Part shown: piece by piece, positions 8,901-15,637 of the stretch | Numbering within the stretch: the first letter of the stretch is position 1 | How the letters are laid out: every line of letters starts with the position of its first letter | NCBI RefSeq assembly: GCF_001426405.1 | Contig: NZ_LMEP01000024.1 | Span: 42,678 to 106,677, forward strand | Direction of reading: 5' to 3' | DNA: 64,000 nt | DNA from: Streptomyces sp. Root1304 | Lineage (GTDB): Bacteria; Actinomycetota; Actinomycetes; Streptomycetales; Streptomycetaceae | Position numbers and translations under genes: made by a program | The notes under the pieces: generated by a model | The model's input: only the letters and a program-made list of their open reading frames with translations | What the model was told of the DNA's origin: nothing | Databases searched by the model: none

Positions 8901-9947
8901 AAGGTGCCCGAGCACCTCAAGGTGACCTTCCGGATCGTCGACGAGCGGCGCCGGAAGCTCGCCGAGGACAAGGACCTGGAGACGCTGCGGCTGCAGCTGC
9001 GGCCGAAGGCCCGCAAGGCCCTCTCGCAGGCCGCCGCGGCGGCCACCGGGGGCCCCGACGGCTCCGGGCCGTCCCTGGAGCGCACGGGGCTCACGGACTG
9101 GACGATCGACACGCTCACGAAGGTCTTCGAGACCAAGCGGGGCGGGCAGCCGGTCAAGGCGTACCCGGCGCTGGTGGACGAGGGCGCGACCGTGGCCGTA
9201 CGTCTCTTCGACTCGGAGGCCGAGCAGGAGCGGGCGATGTGGCGGGGCACCCGGAAGCTGATCATGCTGAACATCCCGGTGAACCCGGCGAAGTTCGCCT
9301 CGGACAAGCTGACCAACCAGCAGAAGCTGGCCCTGTCCTCGAACCCGCACGGCTCGATCCAGGCCCTCTTCGACGACTGCGCGACCGCCGCCGCCGACCG
9401 GCTGATCACGGAGCACGGCGGCCCGGCCTGGGACGAGGAGTCCTTCCGGAAGCTGTACGACAAGGTCCGCGCGGACCTGGTGGACACGACGGTACGGACG
9501 GTGGGCCAGGTCCAGCAGATCCTGGCGGCCTGGCAGGCCTGCGAGCGCCGGCTGAAGTCGACGAACAGCCTGGCCCTGATCAACAACCTGACCGACGTGC
9601 GCGCCCAGCTGGCCTGGCTGATGCCGGCCGGGTTCGTCACCCGTACGGGGCTGAAGCGGCTGCCGGACCTGATGCGCTATCTGGTGGCGGTGGACCGGCG
9701 GCTCCAGCAGATGCCGACCGGGGTCCAGCGGGACACCACCCGGATGGAGAAGGTCCAGGAGATGCAGGACGAGTACGCCTGGCTGCTCGAACAGCTCCCG
9801 AAGGGCCGCCCGGTGCCGACCGAGGTGACCGACATCCGCTGGATGATCGAGGAGCTGCGGGTGAGCTACTTCGCGCACGCGCTCGGCACGGCGCACCCGG
9901 TGTCGGACAAGCGGATCGTGAAGGCGATCGACGCGGCGGCGCCCTAG
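5973..9947 (+). CDS. hrpA: ATP-dependent RNA helicase HrpA (DEAH box)
   Basis: A 1324-residue DEAH-box helicase, the usual full length for HrpA. Walker A is GETGSGKT (96-103), DEAH is at 194-197, followed by TSAT, the helicase C-terminal domain with NVAETSLTVPG and the QRKGRCGR motif, then the HA2/OB-fold region and the long DUF3418-type C-terminal domain. E. coli HrpA resolves ribosome collisions; the same role is inferred here. It starts at ATG 5973 and is divergent from the small exported protein, with about 140 nt between them. Confidence 0.96.
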   Translation: MSTSFAALQSVLAEVSLRDSHRLGRRLEGARRIRKPEARAAVLDEIAAEAAKAKERVDGRASRVPAVTYPEQLPVSQKKDEILEAIRDHQVVIVAGETGSGKTTQIPKICLELGRGVRGMIGHTQPRRIAARTVAERVAEELRTPLGEAVGWKVRFTDQVNPDATFVKLMTDGILLAEIQTDRELRAYDTIIIDEAHERSLNIDFLLGYLAQLLPKRPDLKVVITSATIDPERFSRHFGEAPIVEVSGRTYPVEVRYRPLLEEDSDDADRDQITAICEAVDELQSEGPGDVLVFLSGEREIRDTADALLKRNLRNTEVLPLYARLSHAEQHRVFQAHSGRRIVLATNVAETSLTVPGIKYVIDPGTARISRYSHRTKVQRLPIEPVSQASANQRKGRCGRTSDGICIRLYSEDDFLTRPEFTDAEILRTNLASVILQMTAAGLGDIEKFPFIDPPDHRNIRDGVQLLQELGAIDPMEKDPKKRLTQQGRKLAQLPVDPRLARMVLEADRNGCVREVMVIAAALSIQDPRERPSEKQAQADQQHARFKDETSDFLAFLNLWRYVREQQKERGSSSFRRMCKQEYLNFLRIREWQDIYTQLRTVAKQLGIQVNEEDAPEQSVHVSLLAGLLSHIGMKDVKESKDGAKDGSRREGGRGEYLGARNAKFAIFPGSALFKKPPRFVMSAELVETSRLWARVNARVEPEWIEPLAQHLVKKTYSEPHWEKDQAAVMAFEKVTLYGVPIVADRKVNYGRIDPEVSRDLFIRNALVEGDWRTHHKFFADNRKLLTEVEELEHRARRRDILVDDETLFDFYDKRVPEHVVSGAHFDSWWKHKRHDEPEFLDFEREMLINEKAGAVTKDDYPDSWRQGALKFRVTYQFEPGADADGVTVHIPLQVLNQVTDDGFEWQIPGLRAEVVTELIRSLPKPIRRHYVPAPNFATRFLDAVVPVQEPLAGALARELQRMVGVPVTAEDFDWAKVPEHLKVTFRIVDERRRKLAEDKDLETLRLQLRPKARKALSQAAAAATGGPDGSGPSLERTGLTDWTIDTLTKVFETKRGGQPVKAYPALVDEGATVAVRLFDSEAEQERAMWRGTRKLIMLNIPVNPAKFASDKLTNQQKLALSSNPHGSIQALFDDCATAAADRLITEHGGPAWDEESFRKLYDKVRADLVDTTVRTVGQVQQILAAWQACERRLKSTNSLALINNLTDVRAQLAWLMPAGFVTRTGLKRLPDLMRYLVAVDRRLQQMPTGVQRDTTRMEKVQEMQDEYAWLLEQLPKGRPVPTEVTDIRWMIEELRVSYFAHALGTAHPVSDKRIVKAIDAAAP

Positions 9948-10035
9948 CCGGGGCCCGGCCGTCGGTGAGTTCGACCGGACCCCCTGACCTGCTGTACAGT
10001 CTGTGACGCAGCCACTCACGAGGGGCTACAAGCAA

Positions 10036-10109
10036 GGCTCTGTGGAGCAGTTGGTTAGCTCGCCACCCTGTCAAGGTGGAGGTCGCGGGTTCAAGTCCCG
10101 TCAGAGTCG
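10036..10109 (+). tRNA. tRNA-Asp (anticodon GUC), copy 2
   Basis: Identical over all 74 nt to tRNA-Asp at 3412-3485. A TACAGT hexamer at 9995-10000 is a plausible -10 element, 35 nt before the gene. Confidence 0.97.
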
Positions 10110-10116
10110 CTTTTCA

Positions 10117-10148
10117 CGAAGGCCCGCATCGCGAGATGCGGGCCTTCG
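10117..10148 (+). terminator. Terminator of tRNA-Asp copy 2
   Basis: A perfect 14-bp stem, CGAAGGCCCGCATC and complement, around loop GCGA. Confidence 0.85.
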
Positions 10149-10236
10149 TTGTGTTCCGGTGTCTTGACGGGGCCACGGGCCCGCCGGTACCCCGGACATC
10201 AGGGAATCGGGGGCCCACCACCGGAGGTGGTCGCGC

Positions 10237-10530
10237 ATGGCCGCGGCGTCCGCTGCACGGCACGACACGGGAGCACTGCTGCGAGCCCATCTGGCGGCCG
10301 CTTCCCGCTACGGGCACCTCACGCGTCACTGCGCGGTCTGCCATCGCCTCCTGCGGCTCGCCATGGAGCTTCCCGAGCCCCCGCGGCGGGCGGAAGCGGC
10401 CGGGGAGCCGGCAGAAGGCCACAGGGAGCCCGGGGAGCCGGGAGAGCCGGGGGCGGGCGCCGGGGAGCCGGAGGGCCGGTCGCCGCAGGAGCCGCCGGGC
10501 ACTGAGGACGAAAGTCCCACCGACCCATGA
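10237..10530 (+). CDS. DUF6274-like small Streptomyces protein
   Basis: A 97-residue protein. ATG 10237 is preceded by GGAGGTGG at a 6-nt spacing. The conserved-looking part is residues 1-45: an Ala-rich helix, then RYGHLTRHCAVCHRLLRLAM, which holds a CxxC pair (C33, C36) flanked by histidines and could bind a metal. The C-terminal half is a Gly/Glu/Pro repeat region (GEPGEP) and probably disordered. I recall this family (DUF6274) beside bldC in other Streptomyces, but this is memory and not a search. Function unknown. Confidence 0.7.
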   Translation: MAAASAARHDTGALLRAHLAAASRYGHLTRHCAVCHRLLRLAMELPEPPRRAEAAGEPAEGHREPGEPGEPGAGAGEPEGRSPQEPPGTEDESPTDP

Positions 10531-10861
10531 CCAACGGCGGGTTGGGAGGCTTCCCGGCAGTGGGAGGCTGTTCTTTGGCAAGACTTCGCCAGTGTGACGG
10601 GTGTCACTGAGGCAGTTTCAGAAACCGCTTCACTTACACCCTCCCTACACCGGCCCGATTTAATATGTGCAATTGCACCGACTCCCGAGGAGTGGCGCCG
10701 GACACAAAAGAAGATCGCGCCAGACCCGGCGGAGTCCAGCGCGATCGATGACGAAGGCCTGTTGGGGCAGGAATCCGTCGGCAGAGCTAGGGGTGGGCGA
10801 CCGGACTGGGGGGTCCGGACGAGCCCGGTGTTACGGGGTACTGCGGGGTGTGTGCGCGACC
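10531..10861. other. Gene-free stretch between convergent genes
   Basis: 331 nt between the DUF6274-like gene and the 3' end of bldC. It holds small inverted repeats: GTGAC-N4-GTCAC (10594-10607) and GTTTC-N1-GAAAC (about 10614-10624). I see no open frame with a ribosome site and no strong U-tailed terminator. Confidence 0.5.
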
Positions 10862-11068
10862 TCAGGCCTCGCTGCGCTGCTGCGGAATACCCGCCAGCAG
10901 CGCGCGAACCTCGGCCTCGCGGTAGCGGCGGTGCCCACCCAGGGTGCGGATGGACGTGAGCTTCCCGGCCTTCGCCCAACGGGTCACCGTCTTCGGGTCC
11001 ACGCGGAACATCGTGGCAACCTCGGCAGGGGTCAGCAGCGGCTCGGCATCAGGGGTGCGAGCGGTCAT
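10862..11068 (-). CDS. bldC: BldC, MerR-like developmental transcription factor
   Basis: A 68-residue winged-helix DNA-binding protein. The whole chain is a MerR-type HTH: LLTPAEVATMFRVDPKTVTRW followed by the GHRRYREAEV wing region. BldC is a small head-to-tail oligomerising repressor/activator that holds Streptomyces in vegetative growth until sporulation. From memory the sequence equals the S. coelicolor protein. ATG 11068 has GAGGAGG a few bases upstream, and a perfect 8-bp leader hairpin lies at 11085-11106. The 5' side is a gene-free region of about 600 nt. Confidence 0.97.
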   Translation of the reverse strand: MTARTPDAEPLLTPAEVATMFRVDPKTVTRWAKAGKLTSIRTLGGHRRYREAEVRALLAGIPQQRSEA

Positions 11069-11084
11069 GAGCGGCCTCCTCGGG

Positions 11085-11106
11085 AGAACCGAACCATCTC
11101 GGTTCT
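11085..11106 (-). promoter_or_regulatory. Hairpin in the bldC leader just upstream of the ribosome site
   Basis: AGAACCGA and TCGGTTCT form a perfect 8-bp stem around a 6-nt loop, ending about 16 nt before the bldC start codon and abutting its ribosome site. Confidence 0.5.
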
Positions 11107-11296
11107 TTCCTCTAAATTCTGCACCTTGACCCGCGTTGCCCGAAATGGCAGAAGCGGGCCGAGTCGGTTATAGGACGAACGGCTTGTCCTCGGCACTACA
11201 ACTACACCATCCGTCCAGCCGCGTCGGCCAAACCGATGGAATTGCCCTCGCAGGTGTTCATCAGCGGCGGAAGTCGATGGACCATGCCATAACGGA

Positions 11297-11326
11297 CAGT
11301 CACACCACTGTGACGATCAGTCACAG
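11297..11326. promoter_or_regulatory. Compound inverted/direct repeat, candidate operator upstream of bldC
   Basis: Two direct CAGTCACA copies start at 11297 and 11318, exactly 21 bp apart. Between them lies an inverted copy, giving GTCACA-N4-TGTGAC and CTGTGAC-N5-GTCACAG. The centre is about 240 bp from the bldC start. The regulator is unknown. Confidence 0.4.
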
Positions 11327-11673
11327 GGTGATCAGGAGTCCTCAGACCCCCCATAGAGTGCAATGCTGAGCGTTCCGCCCAAAGATGGGCGGAAGGAACC
11401 CTCCCCGGACTCCTTGTCCTATTTTGGCACGAGGGTGGGTGATGGGCGCAAGGGTGCGTTAAGTGCTGTCCGTCACGCTTGAGCCAAAGGCCCGGATCAG
11501 GACCAACGTCCCCGCCCCAGGGGTGCCGAAAGGCCCGCACGACCCCGACACAGCAAACCGGTCATGCGGTATTCGGACAACCCTGAAGATCATTTACACC
11601 CGCCGGACATGTCTTGTCGATACCGACCTGACGAAGATGCCCGACTGATGTCAGTTCGCGAACCCGGCTGGGG

Positions 11674-12530
11674 TCAGTTCGCGAACCGCAGGTCCCTGAC
11701 GACCCGCCAGCGCTCCGCGAGCCGCCCGTACACCTCGCTCGCCGCCTCGCCGTCGCCCGCCCGCAGCGCGGCGATCCCCTCCGCCAGCTGCGCCGCCGAC
11801 CGGTCCTCCGCCAGCCACCCCTCCGGGACCACGTGCACGAGACCCCGAAGTCCAGCTCCACCAGCGCCCGCGGATGGAACTCCTCCAGCCAGCGCCCCAC
11901 CTCGATCAGACCCTCCGTCATCGGGCCGTCGTCGATCGACTCCCGAAGGGCCCGCAGCGCCCGCGCCAGACGCCGGCGCGCCTGCGCCATCGTCGTCCGG
12001 TAGCGCAGGACCGGCGCCCGGCCCTGCGCCGTCCCCTTGGGGTCCCCCGGCTCGTACTGCCGGTCCTCGTCCCCGAAGAGCGCGAACCAGCGCAGCGGCA
12101 CCTGCCAGACCGCCGTCCGGATCCACGGGCGCGCGTCCGGGTTCCGCTCCAGCCAGCGCTCGTAGTCGCTCGCCACCTGGACGCGCACCACCGGCGGCAG
12201 CATCGCGTCCAGCACCGGCCCGGGGAACTGGCCGTCCAGCTCCTGGAGCGCCAGCCAGCCCCGCAGCCGGGTCCGCCACGGACAGACCACCACCACCCCG
12301 TCCAGATGGGCGACGAAGGCCTCCGCGCTCTCGTGGACCGGCACCGGGACCGGCGGGGTCGGCAGCAGGTCGGCCAGCGACCGCCGCAGCTCCTCCTGCG
12401 CCCCCGGCGTGCGCGGCCGGCGGGCGTACCGGGCCCAGTGGGTCCGCTCCGGCTCGGGGAACGCGGCCAGCGGCTCGTACACCCGCAGATAGGACGCGTA
12501 GGGGATGAGGACCGAGGAGGCGACCGACAT
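11674..12530 (-). pseudogene. Conserved Streptomyces hypothetical gene broken by a one-base frameshift
   Basis: Reading from ATG 12530 gives a convincing protein (MSVASSVLIPYASYLRVYEP..., with RWLERNPDARPWIRT and EEFHPRALVELDFG) that then goes out of frame at a C4 run on the plus strand (11843-11846). The neighbouring frame continues it as GLVHVVPEGWLAEDRSA and ends RFAN-stop at 11674. Adding one G to the minus-strand G4 run restores an uninterrupted chain of 285 codons. Function unknown; no catalytic motif seen. It is divergent from vdh. The break could be a real mutation or a homopolymer base-calling error. Confidence 0.8.
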
Positions 12531-12685
12531 GTCGCGAATCCTTCCACGGAGGTACCCCCCGAGGGGGTGATCCTGAGCACTGCCGCTGATCTACGCCCAG
12601 GTAGGACTTACTCTCATGCCGAACTGGTCCTCCCCCACCCGTAGGGAGGCCGCAAACCGCCGCTTCGTACTTGGGAGTCACCACC

Positions 12686-13777
12686 GTGACCGATGTGACC
12701 GGCGTTCCTGCTGACGTACTGCACACCCTGTTCCACTCGGAGCAGGGTGGCCACGAGCAAGTCGTGCTCTGCCAGGACCGCGCCACCGGCCTCAAGGCCG
12801 TCATCGCCCTCCACTCCACCGCCCTGGGCCCCGCCCTCGGCGGCACCCGTTTCTACCCGTACGCCACCGAGGCCGAGGCCGTCGCCGACGCGCTCAACCT
12901 GGCCCGCGGGATGTCGTACAAGAACGCCATGGCCGGTCTCGACCACGGCGGCGGCAAGGCCGTCATCATCGGCGACCCGGAGCAGATCAAGACCGAGGAG
13001 CTCCTCCTCGCCTACGGGCGCTTCGTCGCCTCGCTCGGCGGCCGGTACGTCACGGCCTGCGACGTCGGCACCTACGTCGCCGACATGGACGTCGTGGCCC
13101 GCGAGAACAAGTGGACCACCGGCCGCTCCCCGGAGAACGGCGGCGCCGGCGACTCCTCCGTCCTCACCGCCTTCGGCGTCTTCCAGGGCATGCGCGCCTC
13201 CGCGCAGACCCTCTGGGGCGACCCGACGCTGCGCGGCCGCAAGGTCGGCGTCGCGGGCGTCGGCAAGGTCGGCCACTATCTCGTCGAGCACCTCCTGTCG
13301 GACGGCGCCGAGGTCGTGATCACCGATGTGCGCGAGGAGTCGGTGCGCCGGATCACCGACAAGCACCCGCAGGTGACCGTGGTCGCCGACACCGAGGCGC
13401 TGATCCGCGTCGAGGGTCTCGACATCTACGCGCCCTGCGCGCTCGGCGGCGCCCTGAACGACGGGACCGTGCCGGTCCTCACCGCGGCCATCGTCTGCGG
13501 CGCGGCCAACAACCAGCTCGCCCACGCCGGCGTCGAGAAGGACCTCGCGGACCGCGGGATCCTCTACGCGCCCGACTACGTGGTGAACGCCGGTGGCGTG
13601 ATCCAGGTCGCCGACGAGCTGCACGGTTTCGACTTCGACCGCTGCAAGGCGAAGGCGACGAAGATCTTCGACACCACTCTCGAAATCTTCGCACGTGCGA
13701 AGGTCGATGGAATTCCGCCGGCCGCGGCGGCCGACCGGATCGCCGAGCAGCGGATGGCGGACGCCCGCCGCGCCTGA
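12686..13777 (+). CDS. vdh: Valine dehydrogenase (Glu/Leu/Phe/Val dehydrogenase family)
   Basis: A 363-residue NAD-dependent enzyme converting L-valine to 2-oxoisovalerate and ammonia, feeding branched-chain acyl-CoA precursors for polyketides and fatty acids. The active-site stretch has K79 (SYKNAMAG) and K91 (DHGGGKAVI); the Rossmann motif GVGKVG and the CGAANNQLA substrate/cofactor segment follow. GTG 12686 is chosen over an in-frame TTG at 12671 because GGGAG lies 8 nt before it and the chain then begins MTDV as in known Vdh. A perfect 12-bp terminator follows. Confidence 0.95.
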   Translation: MTDVTGVPADVLHTLFHSEQGGHEQVVLCQDRATGLKAVIALHSTALGPALGGTRFYPYATEAEAVADALNLARGMSYKNAMAGLDHGGGKAVIIGDPEQIKTEELLLAYGRFVASLGGRYVTACDVGTYVADMDVVARENKWTTGRSPENGGAGDSSVLTAFGVFQGMRASAQTLWGDPTLRGRKVGVAGVGKVGHYLVEHLLSDGAEVVITDVREESVRRITDKHPQVTVVADTEALIRVEGLDIYAPCALGGALNDGTVPVLTAAIVCGAANNQLAHAGVEKDLADRGILYAPDYVVNAGGVIQVADELHGFDFDRCKAKATKIFDTTLEIFARAKVDGIPPAAAADRIAEQRMADARRA

Positions 13778-14088
13778 GCGGCGCACGGAGGCCGGCCCGC
13801 CGAGGGGCCCCGCGGGAAGCCCGCGGGGCCCGCGCGGAGAGACTTCGCTCACGCCCCTCGGCGGGTCGGACCCCCAGAAGAGGTTAAAATCGCGATTGAC
13901 CAGCGAGGAACGGGCTCCTCGATGGTTCTGTACCGGGGTATGTGATGCGCGCGGCGTACCGTAGACCCGCGGAAACAGGTACCGTTGAAGCCCTACGGAC
14001 CGGTCTCTCTGTCGAGAGTCCGTTCCGAATCATGAACGCGTGTCAAGACTCTGGGGCCATCGAGCCCCGTCACCGAGGGGGTCGAGCC
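13778..14088. other. Intergenic region between vdh and the DUF3073 gene
   Basis: 311 nt. It holds the vdh terminator (13805-13831), an AATCGCGATT palindrome near 13888 and a TTGACC hexamer at 13896-13901 that could be a -35 element for the DUF3073 gene, though no good -10 is seen at the right distance. The leader is more than 150 nt long. Confidence 0.45.
13805..13831 (+). terminator. vdh terminator
   Basis: A perfect 12-bp GC-only stem, GGGCCCCGCGGG and complement, around loop AAG. No U-tract follows, which is normal for Streptomyces. Confidence 0.75.
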
Positions 14089-14343
14089 ATGGGGCGCGGC
14101 CGGGCAAAGGCCAAGCAGACCAAGGTCGCCCGCCAGCTGAAGTACAGCAGCGGCGGGACAGACCTGACGCGTCTGGCCAATGAGCTGGGCGCTTCGACTT
14201 CGAACCAGCCGCCGAATGGCGAGCCGTTCGAGGACGACGACGAGGAAGACGACCCGTACGCCCAGTACGCGGATCTCTACAACGAGGACGACGAGGACGA
14301 GGACGACCAGTCCGGTCCCAGTGCGTCCCCGCGTCGCGCTTGA
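14089..14343 (+). CDS. DUF3073 family acidic protein
   Basis: An 84-residue actinobacterial protein of unknown function. The N-terminus MGRGRAKAKQTKVARQLKY is strongly basic and highly conserved in the family; the second half is extremely acidic (Asp/Glu runs around DPYAQYADLY), giving a bipolar chain. ATG 14089 follows a GAGGGGG ribosome site. It is monocistronic and followed by an exceptionally long perfect hairpin. Confidence 0.88.
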   Translation: MGRGRAKAKQTKVARQLKYSSGGTDLTRLANELGASTSNQPPNGEPFEDDDEEDDPYAQYADLYNEDDEDEDDQSGPSASPRRA

Positions 14344-14355
14344 CCTTCTGAATCG

Positions 14356-14402
14356 CAGCACAGGAACCCGGCCGGGGAACACCCGGCCGGGTTCCTGTGC
14401 TG
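14356..14402. terminator. 21-bp perfect terminator hairpin after the DUF3073 gene
   Basis: CAGCACAGGAACCCGGCCGG plus one G (14356-14376) pairs without mismatch to 14382-14402 around loop GAACA. It lies between convergent genes and may act in both directions with the purM terminator. Confidence 0.85.
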
Positions 14403-14480
14403 TCCGCGACCGGGAGCGGCTGTGCCCTGCGCGGCCGGGAGCGGCGGTGCCGTCCCCGGCCGGCAGCCCGTACAACGCGA

Positions 14481-14507
14481 ACGGGGCGCCCCTCGGGAGC
14501 GCCCCGT
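14481..14507 (-). terminator. purM terminator
   Basis: ACGGGGCGC (14481-14489) pairs with GCGCCCCGT (14499-14507), located 22 nt after the purM stop. Confidence 0.7.
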
Positions 14508-14528
14508 CGTTCACCGCTCGTCCTCTGA

Positions 14529-15596
14529 CTACTTCGCGTAGTCCCCGACCAGCTCGGCGCCGGTGGTGTGCGCCCCGCGCTCGGTGATCTCGCCCGCGAC
14601 CCAGGACTCGACGCCCCGGTCCGCCAGCACTGTCAGGGCCACGTCCACGGACTCGGCCGGTACGACGGCCATCATGCCGACGCCCATGTTCAGCGTCTTC
14701 TCCAGCTCCAGGCGCTCCACCTGACCGGCCTTGCCGACCAGGTCGAACACCGCGCCCGGCACCCAGGTCGAACGGTCGACCGTGGCGTGCAGGCCGTCCG
14801 GGATCACCCGGGCCAGGTTGGCCGCGAGACCGCCGCCCGTGATGTGGCTGTAGGCGTGGACCTCAGCGGTCCTGGTGAGGGCCAGGCAGTCCAGCGAGTA
14901 GATCTTGGTGGGCTCCAGGAGCTCCTCGCCGAGCGTCCGGCCCAGCTCCTCGACCTGCTGGTCCAGGGCCATGCCGGCGCGGTCGAAGAGCACGTGCCGG
15001 ACCAGCGAGTACCCGTTGGAGTGAAGACCCGAGGAGGCCATGGCGATGACCGCGTCCCCCGTACGGATGCGATCGGCGCCGAGCAGCCGGTCGTGCTCCA
15101 CGACACCCGTGCCCGCGCCGGCCACGTCGAAGTCGTCCGGGCCGAGGAGGCCCGGGTGCTCCGCCGTCTCGCCGCCGACCAGGGCGCAGCCGGCCAGGAC
15201 GCAGCCCTCGGCGATGCCCTTGACGATGGCGGCGACCCGCTCGGGGTGGACCTTGCCGACGCAGATGTAGTCGGTCATGAAGAGCGGCTCGGCGCCGCAG
15301 ACGACGATGTCGTCCATGACCATCGCGACCAGGTCGTGGCCGATCGTGTCGTAGACGCCCATCTGGCGGGCGATGTCGACCTTCGTCCCGACGCCGTCCG
15401 TGGCGGAGGCCAGGAGCGGACGCTCGTACTTCTTGAGGGCGGAGGCGTCGAAGAGGCCGGCGAAGCCGCCCAGGCCACCGAGGACCTCGGGGCGCTGCGT
15501 CTTCTTCACCCACTCCTTCATGAGCTCGACGGCGCGGTCACCCGCTTCGATGTCGACGCCCGCGGACGCATAGGAGGCACCAGTGGTCTGAGACAT
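14529..15596 (-). CDS. purM: Phosphoribosylformylglycinamidine cyclo-ligase (AIR synthetase)
   Basis: A 355-residue cytoplasmic enzyme for step 5 of purine synthesis, the ATP-dependent closure of FGAM to AIR. Family hallmarks are the N-terminal YASAGVDIEAG, then SATDGVGTKV, DLVAMVMDDIV, CALVGGETAEHPG and HSNGYSLVR. ATG 15596 gives the usual N-terminus MSQTTGASYASAGVD; a longer in-frame reading has no family match. It follows purF by 41 nt and is surely cotranscribed. Confidence 0.97.
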   Translation of the reverse strand: MSQTTGASYASAGVDIEAGDRAVELMKEWVKKTQRPEVLGGLGGFAGLFDASALKKYERPLLASATDGVGTKVDIARQMGVYDTIGHDLVAMVMDDIVVCGAEPLFMTDYICVGKVHPERVAAIVKGIAEGCVLAGCALVGGETAEHPGLLGPDDFDVAGAGTGVVEHDRLLGADRIRTGDAVIAMASSGLHSNGYSLVRHVLFDRAGMALDQQVEELGRTLGEELLEPTKIYSLDCLALTRTAEVHAYSHITGGGLAANLARVIPDGLHATVDRSTWVPGAVFDLVGKAGQVERLELEKTLNMGVGMMAVVPAESVDVALTVLADRGVESWVAGEITERGAHTTGAELVGDYAK

Positions 15597-15637
15597 TTCA
15601 GAGCTTTCGTGTCGTGTACTGCGTTGCTGCGGGGGTC

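Larger units (their letters stand above)
11069..11673. other. Long regulatory region upstream of bldC
   Basis: 605 nt without a supported gene. It contains the bldC leader hairpin (11085-11106), nested direct and inverted CAGTCACA/TGTGAC repeats (11297-11326), a perfect 8-bp hairpin TTCCGCCC/GGGCGGAA (11373-11394), and at its right end a duplicated copy of the neighbouring gene's 3' end (11651-11664). The length suggests a developmentally regulated promoter or a small RNA. I could not define promoter hexamers with confidence. Confidence 0.5.

Noticed and set aside
5388..10019. A continuous open frame of more than 1500 codons on the minus strand opposite hrpA
   Set aside because: It is the GC-frame shadow of hrpA: no ribosome site, composition of an antisense frame (Arg/Leu/Val/Gly/Asp), and hrpA itself is a complete family member.
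11308..11326. Crp/FNR site
   Set aside because: TGTGA and TCACA are separated by 7 nt, not 6, and the element is part of a larger repeat set.
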